A DNA stretch of 64,000 nucleotides from BOG-908 sp965198855 (GCA_965198855.1 CBDAPZ010000002.1:744001-808000); one strand, 5' to 3'. Counted from the stretch's first letter, positions 8,821 through 18,208 are shown. The notes: a model not told the origin generated them from the letters alone. Numbers and translations are program-made.

Positions 8821-9000
8821 TTAGTTACGCGCCCAATGATGATCGTGCACGAGACCGTCATCATGGTCATGCGCATTCTTGGCGCGTGCTGCAGCGGCTC
8901 TCTCTTTGTGATCGCCACCGGGCGGCGTGCTGCGCGACCAGTTGTGGCTGTGCACCAGGCCGTCGTCGTAGAAATCGAAACTGGGAGCAGAGAAGGTCAT
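8821..9000 (-). CDS. Small His-rich protein with internal repeat
   Basis: A 59-residue protein starting MTFSAPSFDF. It holds two copies of the same unit, DDGLVHSHNWSR and DDGLVHDHHWARN, separated by a charged Lys/Arg/Ala segment. There is no signal peptide or membrane segment. A GGAG sequence lies upstream of the ATG at 8998-9000. The clustered His and Asp residues could bind metal (inference). No family was recognised. It converges on the GT4 gene and follows the DUF2125 gene on the same strand. Confidence 0.55.
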   Translation of the reverse strand: MTFSAPSFDFYDDGLVHSHNWSRSTPPGGDHKERAAAARAKNAHDHDDGLVHDHHWARN

Positions 9001-9143
9001 GGTGGCGAACTCCGAAGCGTTGCGTTGCCACCTATCTACGCCCGAAGAGCGCCTGGTATCAGTGCTTAAGCGCGCTCTGCGGGTGAATGCTGTAAATCCG
9101 TACACTCTGTTCTTTGTAAAGGTGAAAGTGCTGTAAAGCGCTC

Positions 9144-10178
9144 TCACCAGATAATGTCGTTCAGACGCGCCAACGGGATCGGACCGACGGACAGCGTGTT
9201 GTCGTGCAACACGAAAGGTAGCCGCAATGCGTCGCTACCCGGGGCAGACGGCATGACGCTCAGCACTGCCTTGCCCGTGGCTCCAATGCCCGGCGCAATC
9301 ACCTTGGCATCCACCAGCGCATCGAGCACGTCGCCAGCACCACTTACATCGGCCGTGCCGCTGCCGGCCGGCTGCAGCCGCTCATCCAAACCAAGCTTCG
9401 CCTCACCCTTCAGGTTGAGCGGGCCCCAGCGCACCGACACATCGTGCAACAACACGCCGCCGCCGCCATCGCGCCACGCCGAGGCCTCGTCATGCCCGCC
9501 CCGCACGCCCGCAAGATTAGGCGAGGATAACTGCATCGTACCAGCAACCGCGGCTACCGTATCTCCCAGCGGCCAGCGTCCGATATCAGGCAGGCCCAGC
9601 CCGCGTGCCGCGAAATCCAGTTCACCCTCCAATGCCCCCGTCAGCGTAGCGCCCTGCGCACCCTTCAGCCGCAGATGCAGCGAAAGCGATTCCAGCCGCA
9701 CATCCTGCGGATGGCCCGATCCCGCCAGCCCGCCCGTCACCCCTTGTGCCGCCAGATCGGCAGTGGCTACGGCGCCATGCCAAAGCGGCACCGTGGCCAG
9801 GATATGATCCGCATTGAAGACGATGCTCTTCAAATGTGATAGGCGGACGGTTTGCTGTCCCTCCGGCTCCACCGACAAGGTGAAAGGCGCGCCCAGCCCT
9901 ACTGACAGGATCGTACGGCCGGCATGCCATTGCAGTCCTCCAGGCACTGCATGGTCGCCACCGGCAAGCGTGAGGTCGCACAAGGCAACGCTGGCTGCGA
10001 ACGGCCAACCCGAAACGATGCGACCCGTCTCGGAAACCGACCAACCTTGCGCGCGCGCCTGCTCTTCCCAGCGATCGATCCCGCCGGCCAGCGCGCGCGT
10101 GCCCACCACCCAGAGCACACGATCGGCAACGCCGGCGCAAAGGCAGGCGGCAAGCACCCAGATCAACCGTGTCCGCAT
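9144..10178 (-). CDS. DUF2125 domain protein
   Basis: A 344-residue protein. An N-terminal signal or anchor segment (LIWVLAACLCAGVADRVLWVV) is followed by GGIDRWEEQARAQGWSV and SGWPFAASVALCDLTLAGG, the conserved opening of DUF2125, an alphaproteobacterial envelope family of unknown function. The C-terminal part has repeated beta-rich segments. The IS3 element ends 39 bp upstream of the ATG, so the original promoter has probably been displaced. Confidence 0.8.
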   Translation of the reverse strand: MRTRLIWVLAACLCAGVADRVLWVVGTRALAGGIDRWEEQARAQGWSVSETGRIVSGWPFAASVALCDLTLAGGDHAVPGGLQWHAGRTILSVGLGAPFTLSVEPEGQQTVRLSHLKSIVFNADHILATVPLWHGAVATADLAAQGVTGGLAGSGHPQDVRLESLSLHLRLKGAQGATLTGALEGELDFAARGLGLPDIGRWPLGDTVAAVAGTMQLSSPNLAGVRGGHDEASAWRDGGGGVLLHDVSVRWGPLNLKGEAKLGLDERLQPAGSGTADVSGAGDVLDALVDAKVIAPGIGATGKAVLSVMPSAPGSDALRLPFVLHDNTLSVGPIPLARLNDIIW

Positions 10179-10278
10179 CCTAATACCCCACCATGCGCCA
10201 GGCGTTTGCTAGCACTCTGAGGTGGTGCCGGTTGGTTGGACAGTTCCGCGGCTCGGATAAGCTTTTCCCGGTTGATCT

Positions 10279-11181
10279 TCATGCCGCTTTACGCGCGTCC
10301 GCTGCCGGCGCTGGTGCCGGGGCGTGCCCCGGCACCAGCGCCGGCAGCGGACGCGCGTAATATACGTCGTCTGGCGTGCGACCGCATAGCGTGGAATGCG
10401 GGCGATGGCTGTTATAGTGGCCGACCCAGGTCGAGACCCCGGCGCGCAGTTCTCCGCCGGTTTCGAAAGCATGCAGATATATGCATTCATATTTCAGCGA
10501 GCGCCACAGCCGCTCAATGAAAACATTGTCCATCCAGCGGCCGCGCCCATCCATGCTGAGCTTGATGCCTTTGGTCTCCAGAACCCCGGTAAAGCGGGGG
10601 CTGGTGAACTGACTGCCCTGATCGGTATTGAAAATCTCCGGCTGACCATACTTGGAAAGTGCTTCCTCCAGCGCCTCGATGCAGAAATCGGCTTCCATGC
10701 TGTTCGACACACGCCACGACAGCACCCGCCTGGTGGCCCAGTCCATCACGGCCACCAGATACATGAAACCACGCCGCATCGAAATATACGTTATATCCGC
10801 GCACCAAACCTGGTTTGGCCGGTCAATCGCCAGCTCGCGCAAAAGATACGGGTAAATCCGGTGCTCAGGGTTCGGCGTGCTGGTGCGCGGCTTCTGATAG
10901 ATCGCCGCCAGGCCCATTTTGGCCATCAAACGCCGCGCCCGCCGCCGCCCAACCGGATGCCCCAGGCGAGACAGATGCCGCGCCATCTGACGCGACCCGT
11001 AGTATGGAAACAGCAGATACGCCTCGTCAATCAGCCGCATCAGCGCCAATGTCTCGGCACTTTCTCCTGTCGGCTCATAGTAAAATCCCGATCGGCTGAT
11101 TGACAGTAATTCGCATTGTCGGACAATCGATAGCATCGCGTGGTCCGCCCGCACGATCCGGCGCCTCCACTCGACCGTCAT
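10279..11181 (-). CDS. IS3-family transposase OrfB (DDE integrase core)
   Basis: A 300-residue product with the DDE catalytic triad at D129 (VWCADITYIS), D187 (NTDQGSQFTS) and E223 (DNVFIERLWRSLKYE). The last two are separated by 35 residues, as in IS3 and retroviral integrases. An HTH_21-like region (LFPYYGSRQMARHLSRLGHPVGRRRARRLM) precedes the core. The ATG overlaps the orfA stop (ATGA). The usual end near DDVYY is extended by an Ala/Pro-rich tail encoded by a 72-bp palindrome at 10289-10360. Confidence 0.93.
   Translation of the reverse strand: MTVEWRRRIVRADHAMLSIVRQCELLSISRSGFYYEPTGESAETLALMRLIDEAYLLFPYYGSRQMARHLSRLGHPVGRRRARRLMAKMGLAAIYQKPRTSTPNPEHRIYPYLLRELAIDRPNQVWCADITYISMRRGFMYLVAVMDWATRRVLSWRVSNSMEADFCIEALEEALSKYGQPEIFNTDQGSQFTSPRFTGVLETKGIKLSMDGRGRWMDNVFIERLWRSLKYECIYLHAFETGGELRAGVSTWVGHYNSHRPHSTLCGRTPDDVYYARPLPALVPGHAPAPAPAADARKAA
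10289..10360. repeat. 72-bp near-perfect palindrome inside IS3 orfB
   Basis: Two 35-bp arms match exactly around a 2-bp centre. Left arm is 10289-10323, beginning TTACGCGCGTCCGCTGCC; right arm is 10326-10360. It is almost all G+C and encodes the Pro/Ala tail of OrfB. The same sequence begins at 63946 in copy 2. Confidence 0.95.
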
Positions 11182-11465
11182 CGACCGGAGGCCTTCGCCA
11201 AAAAATCCCGTTCCACAACCAATTGACCAATCTTGGCATGCAGCCGTGTCAGGTCGGCCTCCGTTGCCGCCGGCGGCGCTTCAGCTTTCGCCCCGAAAAT
11301 CGCCGCCATGCCCTCAACAGCCTGCCGTTTCCAGCCGTTGATCATGGTCACGTGCACCCCGTGCTTGGATGCCAACTCGGATACTGTTTGCTCGCCCTTG
11401 ATGGCCTCCAACGCGACCCGCGCCTTGAACTCGGCCGAGTAGCGCTTGCGTGTCACTTTCCCCAT
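11178..11465 (-). CDS. IS3-family transposase OrfA (HTH protein)
   Basis: A 95-residue protein starting MGKVTRKRYSAEFKARVALE, with the HTH_Tnp_1 fold (EQTVSELASKHGVHVTMINGWKRQ) followed by a leucine-zipper-like end (ADLTRLHAKIGQLVVERDFL). It is the DNA-binding half of the transposase. Near its 3' end the coding strand holds T TTT TTG in the zero frame (11199-11205), a possible -1 slip site. A slip there reads without a stop into the orfB frame and would give the fused OrfAB transposase. The orfA stop overlaps the orfB ATG in ATGA. Confidence 0.92.
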   Translation of the reverse strand: MGKVTRKRYSAEFKARVALEAIKGEQTVSELASKHGVHVTMINGWKRQAVEGMAAIFGAKAEAPPAATEADLTRLHAKIGQLVVERDFLAKASGR

Positions 11466-11737
11466 TCGTTCTCATCCTACCCGAAGGTGGGAAAAGCTTA
11501 TCAACCTGTCCGAATTCCCGGCACCACCTCACTCATCCACATGGCCGGACACGCCGGCGTTCGCAAAGAGCCTCACTGCGCCAGCGTCCACATCACCACC
11601 TCAATAATCACGCGATGGTGAGCTAAAAAACTGCAATGAAATGAGGGGGATGGCCAGAAACATCCACCGGCGGGACGCACTGTATCGCCACTCCTGCCGC
11701 GTAAGCCCGACAGGAAAAACGCTTTGACGCGAATACA

Positions 11738-12508
11738 TTAGCCGGCTTCCGGCACCTGTTCACGTGCTCTGCCGAGCCGTTCGCCCACAGAGTTTTCCAC
11801 AGGTGCGAACCCATTGATCTCACAGCTTCGCCAATGCGCCTCGATGCTGGCCAACAAGGTCTCGCGCGAGGCGCCGGGCGGGATCGGCGGGCCGATCGCG
11901 ATATGGATCGTGCCCGGATATTTGCCGAACCGGCCATGCGCCCAATGCCGGCCGGAATCGGTCGCCACCGGCGTCACCGGCAAACCCAGCTTCGCTGCGA
12001 TCGCCACGATTCCGGGCTGCAGCTCCACCCGCTCACCCGCCGGCACCCGCGTCCCTTCCGGGAAGATCACAATCTGGCGCTGCGCATCGCGCGCCTTCAG
12101 GCAGTCCAACACGAGACGGCGCAACGCGCCGGCAGCACCGGCACGATCCACCGGGATCATGCCAGCGGGCACCAGCAGCGGTCCGAACAGCGGAATCCGC
12201 GTCAGTTCCTGCTTCATCACGTAGCTTGGCAGCGTCAGCAGCCGCAGCCAGACCAGCGTGTCGAACTCCGATTGATGCTGGCTCGCCAGCAACGCCGCGC
12301 CACGCCGCGGCAGATGCTCCAACCCGGTGACTTCGATGCGGATGCCGCAGATCGGTCTCAGCCCCGCCAGAGCCGCACCCGTCCAGGCCTTCGCGAGTCC
12401 AAGCGCACGCTTGCGCGCAAACATCCGCACCGGCACGCCCGCCAGCCCGAAGACCAGAAGAACCAGCATGAAATACGCCCAATAGCAGGCCGCACGCAGA
12501 TGCCGCAT
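11738..12508 (-). CDS. plsC: 1-acyl-sn-glycerol-3-phosphate acyltransferase (PlsC family)
   Basis: A 256-residue membrane protein. An N-terminal transmembrane helix (CYWAYFMLVLLVFGLAGVPV) is followed by the acyltransferase motif I HQSEFD (HX4D), which holds the catalytic His, and by motif III IFPEGTR. These define PlsC enzymes, which acylate lysophosphatidic acid to phosphatidic acid at the inner membrane. The ATG overlaps the stop of the upstream YdcF gene (ATGA), so the two are coupled and downstream of ftsEX. Confidence 0.85.
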   Translation of the reverse strand: MRHLRAACYWAYFMLVLLVFGLAGVPVRMFARKRALGLAKAWTGAALAGLRPICGIRIEVTGLEHLPRRGAALLASQHQSEFDTLVWLRLLTLPSYVMKQELTRIPLFGPLLVPAGMIPVDRAGAAGALRRLVLDCLKARDAQRQIVIFPEGTRVPAGERVELQPGIVAIAAKLGLPVTPVATDSGRHWAHGRFGKYPGTIHIAIGPPIPPGASRETLLASIEAHWRSCEINGFAPVENSVGERLGRAREQVPEAG

Positions 12509-13122
12509 CACCCCGGATCCCGCCCTGGCTCCGGCGGCTCCTGCGCCGGCTCGGCACCAAGCCTGGTCAGGCCGATCTCGGCAGCTAGCCATTTGGTATA
12601 TTCATGCGCCAGCAACCGTATCGTGGCCACGCCGCCGCCGCCGCGCAACGCCGGCGGTATCACCGGCGCCGGGATCAGCCGCACTGCCGGCAAGGTCCGC
12701 TCCAGCTCGGTCATCGCCCGCTTCATGTGGTAACTCGCCGTTACCACCAGCAGCGAATGCAAATCTTGGTCACGCACCCAGGCTGCCGTCTCGTCGGCAT
12801 TGCCGGTGGTGCTGGTGGCCTTGCGCCCCAAAGTGATGCGACCCGCCAACGGCGCTGCATCCACGCCCGTCTGTCGTGCCAAACTGTCCAGATCCACCCC
12901 GCCGCCCACTCCTGAAATCAACAAGACCCGCCCACGCCCCTCCGCCAGCAAATGCAGCCCCGACGCCACACGATCCGCACCCCCCGTCAGCACGACAATG
13001 CCATCCGCGTTGACCCGAACCGCTTGCGGCCGCCCGACATCGCCGACAAACCATACAAACCCGGCCAGCCATGCGAGCACCAAGGCGCACCCGGCTATCG
13101 GGGCTAGGCGGAGCGCTCTCAC
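12508..13122 (-). CDS. YdcF/SanA family (DUF218) membrane protein
   Basis: About 204 residues. An N-terminal helix (IAGCALVLAWLAGFVWFVG) is followed by the DUF218 core: DGIVVLTGGADRV, LLISGVGG, a Thr/Asn-rich stretch (ATSTTGNADETAAW) and LLVVTASYHMKRAMTEL. The family is linked to envelope barrier functions in enterobacteria. The start is placed at a GTG at 13120-13122. An ATG nine codons earlier lies inside a dispersed G/C-rich repeat and is less likely; neither has a clear ribosome site. The stop overlaps the plsC start. Confidence 0.75.
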   Translation of the reverse strand: MRALRLAPIAGCALVLAWLAGFVWFVGDVGRPQAVRVNADGIVVLTGGADRVASGLHLLAEGRGRVLLISGVGGGVDLDSLARQTGVDAAPLAGRITLGRKATSTTGNADETAAWVRDQDLHSLLVVTASYHMKRAMTELERTLPAVRLIPAPVIPPALRGGGGVATIRLLAHEYTKWLAAEIGLTRLGAEPAQEPPEPGRDPG

Positions 13123-13267
13123 AGGAAGGCCCGGGGCTCTGCCCCCCATTTCTCAAGCCTGGGACCCTGCTGCGGGGTGACCCCCCAAACCCTTGAAATC
13201 ATGGCAGTCCAGGGGGCCTCCCCCTGGCAGGGGTCCAGGGGGCGGAGCCCCCTGGCCTTCCTGTGAG
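13118..13267. repeat. G/C-rich intergenic element with inverted ends
   Basis: Perfect 14-bp inverted ends (CTCACAGGAAGGCC at 13118-13131 and its complement at 13254-13267) enclose GGGGCTCTGCCCC-like and GGGGGCGGAGCCCCC-like palindromes. It fills the gap between ftsX and ydcF, and the probable ydcF GTG lies in its left arm. A related GGGGCTCTGCCC palindrome occurs at 20357-20406. Confidence 0.75.
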
Positions 13268-13273
13268 CGCGCA

Positions 13274-14178
13274 TCATGGCAACCCCGACAGCCAGGCGCG
13301 CACGGTCGCTTGCGCGGTGAGCCAGCCGATGGCGGCGGCGGCGATCGGCAAGGCGGGGAGAAGGGCCCAGAGGGTTGTAGGCAAAGTGCGCAGCAGATCG
13401 GCGGGGGCGCCGTTTTGCGGCACGCCGGGTTGGAAGGGTGCGGTGATGGTGGCCAGGCCCAGCAGCAGCGGCACGGATAGGAGCAGGCCGATCACGGCGC
13501 CGGAGAACACCAGCAGGGTGACGCGACGGGCGAATTGGCGCGCGATCATGCGGTCCGTTGCCCCCAGCCCGTGCACGATCAGGATCGCCTCGCGGCGTGC
13601 GGCGAGCCCGGCGCGTGTAGCCACAGAGGTGACGGCGGTGGCGACGAGGCCCACTACGAAAACGGCCAAGGCTGCGCTGATCTGCAGGCTGCGCGCGAGC
13701 AGTGCCAGCCTTTCGAACCACACGCCGTTCTTCTCAACGAGGGTGCCGGGGGCTGCCTTGTCGAGAAGCTGGTCGATATCTGACGGCTGTGCGCCGGGCA
13801 GGCGCTGCACTTCGAACACGGCGGGGAGAGCGAGGGCGAGCGCAGGCGTTTCGTCACCTAGCCAGGGTTTCAGGATGGCGGCGAACTCTGCGGCACCAAG
13901 CCGCCGTGCGGTCAGGCCGGGAGTGGATTTCAACACGGCCGCCACGGCTTCGGCCCGGGTAACGTTTCCAGACGGCGCCTCGGGTTGCGGCACCTGTACG
14001 GTCAGCAACGTCGCGGCATTGCCTTGCCAATGTGCCGCCAACCCGGAGGCGGCGATGGCGCCGGCCAGCGCCAGGGCCGCAAGGAAGATCATGGCGGCGA
14101 CCAGCAGGGGCAGCAGCCTGTCGGAGAGCGCCCGCCGTAGCCCAAGATCATCGGCACCTTTCGGCCTGAACGATGCCA

Positions 14179-14179
<1 letters not shown>
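13274..14179 (-). CDS. ftsX: Cell-division ABC permease FtsX-like
   Basis: A 301-residue protein with the FtsX layout: a cytoplasmic N-terminus, one helix (LLPLLVAAMIFLAALALAGAIA), an extracytoplasmic domain, then three more helices including the LLVFSGAVIGLLLSVPLLLG region. It follows ftsE with an ATGA overlap, the usual order. FtsEX couples ATP hydrolysis to septal peptidoglycan hydrolase control. Downstream are ydcF and plsC on the same strand. Confidence 0.85.
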
Positions 14180-14850
<671 letters not shown>

Positions 14851-14986
14851 ACCTAGGTAAATCCGAGTTTGCGTCCCTGCGGCGGCGCGCGACTCCGTGG
14901 TGTCACAGCCGTTTCGTGTTGTGCCGTGCAGCCGCCTCAAATGCCAAGCGTTGCGAAGACGCGCAACTTAAGCCATTGCCATTGCC

Positions 14987-15442
14987 ATGCGTATCGTCTG
15001 CCCGAACTGCGACACCGCCTATGACGCGCCGCCGTCAGCGGTGTCTGCCGGCCGCCGCATGCGCTGCGCCAAATGCCGTTCCGAGTGGATGCCGATCCCG
15101 CCGTCAGAGACCGTCGCCCTGCCTGCACCCGGGCCGCGGCCCGACCCCGCGACGATACCGGATGAGCAGCCCCAACACGCGCCGGTGTCGGCGCCGGAGC
15201 CTGCAGACCTGTCGTCGATCACGGCCGGGATCCCGCCGATGGCGGCCGAGCCCGTCATCCGCGCGCCCTTCCCAGAGATCGCGCCGACGCATGAACCGAA
15301 CCGTAATGCGGTGATTGCCGGTTGGGTGGCGAGCGTCCTGGTGATTGTCCTTGCGCTTTTCCTGGCGATCGCCTTCCGCGAGGCAGTGATGCGGCACTGG
15401 CCGGCATCGGCACGCGCCTACGCGGCGCTGGGCTACAAATAA
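14987..15442 (+). CDS. Zinc-ribbon (MJ0042-type) membrane protein
   Basis: A 151-residue protein. The N-terminus MRIVCPNCDTAYDAPPSA...MRCAKC is a zinc ribbon with two CxxC pairs (MJ0042 finger-like domain). A Pro-rich linker and one C-terminal transmembrane helix (IAGWVASVLVIVLALFLAIAF) follow. Proteins of this layout are common in alphaproteobacteria next to ftsE, and the family's role is not settled. The gene converges on the WcbI-like gene. Confidence 0.8.
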   Translation: MRIVCPNCDTAYDAPPSAVSAGRRMRCAKCRSEWMPIPPSETVALPAPGPRPDPATIPDEQPQHAPVSAPEPADLSSITAGIPPMAAEPVIRAPFPEIAPTHEPNRNAVIAGWVASVLVIVLALFLAIAFREAVMRHWPASARAYAALGYK

Positions 15443-15449
15443 ACCATCG

Positions 15450-17159
15450 CTATTTGCGGAAGATCTTCGAGATCAGCGACGTCTTGACGGGTTCGGGATG
15501 CAGTTCGGGCGGCAACACCGGCCGCAGCGGCGGCGGCGGCATGGTTTCCGGCATGGCGGAGAACGGCTTTTCCGCCGCTTCGGCCATGTTGCGCGTGTTC
15601 GGCAACATGCGCGGCAGTAGCGGGATCAGGTGATCGGCCGGTGCCAAGGGCTTGTAGCGGTCGGTATGCGTCATCGGCATATTGACCGCCGTCGACAGTG
15701 ACATGTTCGGCTCGAACGGCGTCAGCGGCAATTCGACGTAGCTTTGTGGCTCGGGAAGCAGCTCGTTGATGCTGGACGGCGACGTCGAAAGCGGCTTCGG
15801 CGGCGGCTCCGGCAGCAGCGAGAGCGGTATGGAGGTATCGTGTTCCCCGGGCACGAAGCTCGCCGCATTCGGCCGCTGCCACGACGTCAGGCCGAAGGCC
15901 GGCATTGTGGCATGATTGGAGTCGGCAGGAGACGCATCTCCGTCATCCGCCTCGAAACCGCGCGGCGCACGAGCTACGAGCGAGCTGCCGAAAGCCGCGC
16001 GCCGCACCAGAGCCGGGGACGGCATTTCGGGCGGGGGCACCGGCTCGGGCTCGGCGCGCGCGGCCGCTGGGCGGCTTTCCTGCTCAGATACCGCGGGCGC
16101 TTCAGGCGGTATGACCGGCGTTGGCGGTGGCAGATCGGCTTCAGCCCGCGGCGCCGGCGGCGGCCGCGATGTGGGTGCCGAGGAGAGCGCCAAAGGCGGC
16201 AGCATCGAGGAATCCGAGAACGCCCGCTCGGCACGGTCCAGCGCACGCTGGCCGGCATGCGAATCCGGCGAGGTTTCGAGCGCCTGGCGCAATTGCGGAA
16301 TGGCCTCGCCCGGATCGCTCTCCGCCTTGGCGATCGCCGCATGCAACAGCTTGTTGTACTCGAAGCGCAGATAGCGGCGGCAATATTGCTCGAAAGTGAA
16401 GAACCCCTCGTCGAGCACCGGATAGCGGTAATCCGCGGGGGGCTGAACGATGCCGAAATGGGCCAGCACGCCAGGATGGATCGGCATGGAGCCGACCGGG
16501 AAATAGGTTTCCGACAGCAGCGATATCCGGCTGGCGGCAACGCCCATCTGGCCGAACAGCCGTGCTGCCACATGGCGGAATAGCGGCAGGGCGAAGCGGT
16601 CTCGCGTGGTGAAGAGAGCCTGCTTGCGAAAGCGGTCATCGATGAAATCGGCCAGATCGAACCCGGTAGCGGCATCCAGCCGCGCCAGCATGCCCAAGGT
16701 CGCCTGCAGCGCCCCATCCAGCCCGCCGGCCGCCGCGATATCAAGCGCGAGATAGCGCGCGATCGCGCTATCCTCATCCACCCCGTCAGCCGCCATGCCA
16801 TCGAGCCAGCTATCGCCGAACCCGGATGGGTATGGGCCTTCCGGCAGCCCCGAGACGTAAGTGTTGCGCGGATGCGGGCCGGAGGCGAACGGCCAGAGGA
16901 AATCGCACACCGCCACCGGCACGGCGATCCGCAGCGTGCCGACCTGTATCATCTCATCGGGAACGCTGGCACCGTCGGCCGAAAGATCGGTCACCAGAAC
17001 GTCCGCGGCACCGATCACCTTTCTGGCAGCGTCCCTGCCAATCGATTCCGACCCGATGAAGAAAACGTCTTCATCGGTGTCCAACGCGACATCCAGCCGG
17101 TAGGCTTTCGCCAGCGCCTTCGCCTGGCCAGCACCGGCGAAGACGACCCGTTTCGTCAT
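15450..17159 (-). CDS. WcbI-like polysaccharide biosynthesis protein with long Pro-rich tail
   Basis: A 569-residue protein. Residues 1-330 resemble the WcbI family of putative polysaccharide acetyltransferases (RVVFAGAGQAKALAKAY at the start; VAVCDFLWPF; YPSGFGDSWLDGM; IHPGVLAHFG). WcbI proteins usually have a Cys in the first motif (GNCQ); here it reads GAGQ, so the catalytic site may be altered. Residues 330-569 are low-complexity, Pro/Ala/Glu-rich and probably disordered. GAGGGATTAC precedes the ATG. The family call is moderate. Confidence 0.6.
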   Translation of the reverse strand: MTKRVVFAGAGQAKALAKAYRLDVALDTDEDVFFIGSESIGRDAARKVIGAADVLVTDLSADGASVPDEMIQVGTLRIAVPVAVCDFLWPFASGPHPRNTYVSGLPEGPYPSGFGDSWLDGMAADGVDEDSAIARYLALDIAAAGGLDGALQATLGMLARLDAATGFDLADFIDDRFRKQALFTTRDRFALPLFRHVAARLFGQMGVAASRISLLSETYFPVGSMPIHPGVLAHFGIVQPPADYRYPVLDEGFFTFEQYCRRYLRFEYNKLLHAAIAKAESDPGEAIPQLRQALETSPDSHAGQRALDRAERAFSDSSMLPPLALSSAPTSRPPPAPRAEADLPPPTPVIPPEAPAVSEQESRPAAARAEPEPVPPPEMPSPALVRRAAFGSSLVARAPRGFEADDGDASPADSNHATMPAFGLTSWQRPNAASFVPGEHDTSIPLSLLPEPPPKPLSTSPSSINELLPEPQSYVELPLTPFEPNMSLSTAVNMPMTHTDRYKPLAPADHLIPLLPRMLPNTRNMAEAAEKPFSAMPETMPPPPLRPVLPPELHPEPVKTSLISKIFRK

Positions 17160-17359
17160 GTAATCCCTCGTGAATACGGAATAGTTTTGCCGGTTTCGTT
17201 GGCAAAGGGCAAGGCACGCTTCACCATGCGAAAAGTGACACTTCGCAATGTTTCGCTTGGCTGTACATTGTTGCCGGGGACTTCACGCGAAGCACCGTCG
17301 CACCCAGGTTATCTTAGATTTTGCGGCGTTTTGCCGATTCTCCCGGAGCTTTTGATCCC

Positions 17360-17728
17360 ATGCGCATATTTCTCGCTCTCGCCGGCCTTGCCCTGTTGGC
17401 AGGCTGCGCCACGCCCAGCCCGCAGCATGTGGCCGCATTGAACGCCTTCGTCGGTAAACCGGAGGCCGATGTGGTTCGCGTCTATGGCGTGCCATTGCGC
17501 AGCGTGGAGACCGGCGGCTCGAAATTCATCGCTTTCAGCGACCACCACATCGAAAGCTTCCCGGATTACCCGTATTTCGGCGGTGGCGGTTGGGGTGGCG
17601 GCTGGGGCTGGGGTAGCGGCTTCGGCGGCTATGGCGGTGGAGATATCCAGGAGTTCAGCTGCGAGACCACGTTCGAGCTGCAAGCCGACATCGTCAAACG
17701 CTGGAGCCTCCGCGGCAACGCCTGCTGA
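17360..17728 (+). CDS. Glycine-rich lipoprotein
   Basis: A 122-residue protein with a lipoprotein signal peptide (MRIFLALAGLALLAGC; lipobox LAGC). The mature part starts with a short helical SmpA/OmlA-like segment (LNAFVGKPEADVVRVYGVP), then a Gly/Trp-rich stretch, and ends in two cysteines that may pair. GGAG lies upstream of the ATG at 17360. It is probably outer-membrane anchored. No specific family is assigned. Confidence 0.75.
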   Translation: MRIFLALAGLALLAGCATPSPQHVAALNAFVGKPEADVVRVYGVPLRSVETGGSKFIAFSDHHIESFPDYPYFGGGGWGGGWGWGSGFGGYGGGDIQEFSCETTFELQADIVKRWSLRGNAC

Positions 17729-17737
17729 GCTGAACGG

Positions 17738-17756
17738 AGCCTGCCCTCGGCAGGCT
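17738..17756 (+). terminator. Possible terminator hairpin after the lipoprotein gene
   Basis: An 8-bp stem (AGCCTGCC / GGCAGGCT) with a 3-base loop starts 10 bp past the lipoprotein stop. No T-run follows, so termination is possible but not assured. Confidence 0.45.
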
Positions 17757-17776
17757 TCGCCCTGGCCTCGGTCGAC

Positions 17777-18208
17777 TTAGCTCCGCATGCGCGCAATGTC
17801 GCGCATGACGTCCGCTTCGAGTTCCTTCTCCATGAGCCGGTGTTTCACCACGTCGCCGATGCTGATGAGGCCGACCAGCTTTCCGCTGTCCAAAACCGGC
17901 AAATGGCGGATCCGCTCGCGCGTCATTACCGCCATGGCGGCTTCGATGCGATCCTCTGGGTGCCCGGCAATGATGGGGTGGCTCATGACCCCGGCTATGG
18001 TCAGCTCCAGCCCGGCCGCGCCATGGCTGGCCAACACGTTCACCAGGTCACGCTCGGAGAAAATGCCCGACGGCTTGAGGCGATCCAGCACCACCACGGC
18101 GCCGATGTGCTTGGACGACAGGATACCGACGACGATCTTGAGCGTCGTGTTGGCCTCGACGGTGACCACGTCATGACCTTTTTCACGCAGCACGTCAGAA
18201 ATCCGCAT
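17777..18208 (-). CDS. CBS-domain pair protein
   Basis: A 143-residue protein made of two CBS domains, with the first at VVTVEANTTLKIVVGILSSKHIGAVVV and the second at IRHLPVLDSGKLVGLISIGDVVKHRL. CBS pairs bind adenosyl ligands such as AMP or S-adenosylmethionine and usually act as sensors. No effector domain is present. The ATG at 18206-18208 has GGAGG six bases before it; the longer reading does not. Confidence 0.85.
   Translation of the reverse strand: MRISDVLREKGHDVVTVEANTTLKIVVGILSSKHIGAVVVLDRLKPSGIFSERDLVNVLASHGAAGLELTIAGVMSHPIIAGHPEDRIEAAMAVMTRERIRHLPVLDSGKLVGLISIGDVVKHRLMEKELEADVMRDIARMRS

Larger units (their letters stand above)
10218..11531 (-). mobile_element. IS3-family insertion sequence, copy 1 (complete, 1,314 bp)
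   Basis: Terminal inverted repeats begin TGAGGTGGTGCCGG at both ends. A 3-bp direct repeat, CTC, flanks the element (…CACTC before 10218 and CTCATC after 11531), consistent with IS3-family target duplication. Inside are orfA and orfB on the minus strand with an overlapping -1 arrangement. It lies between the DUF2125 gene and plsC. A second copy, with identical OrfA and identical shared sequence wherever compared, starts at 62775 in the opposite orientation. Confidence 0.93.
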
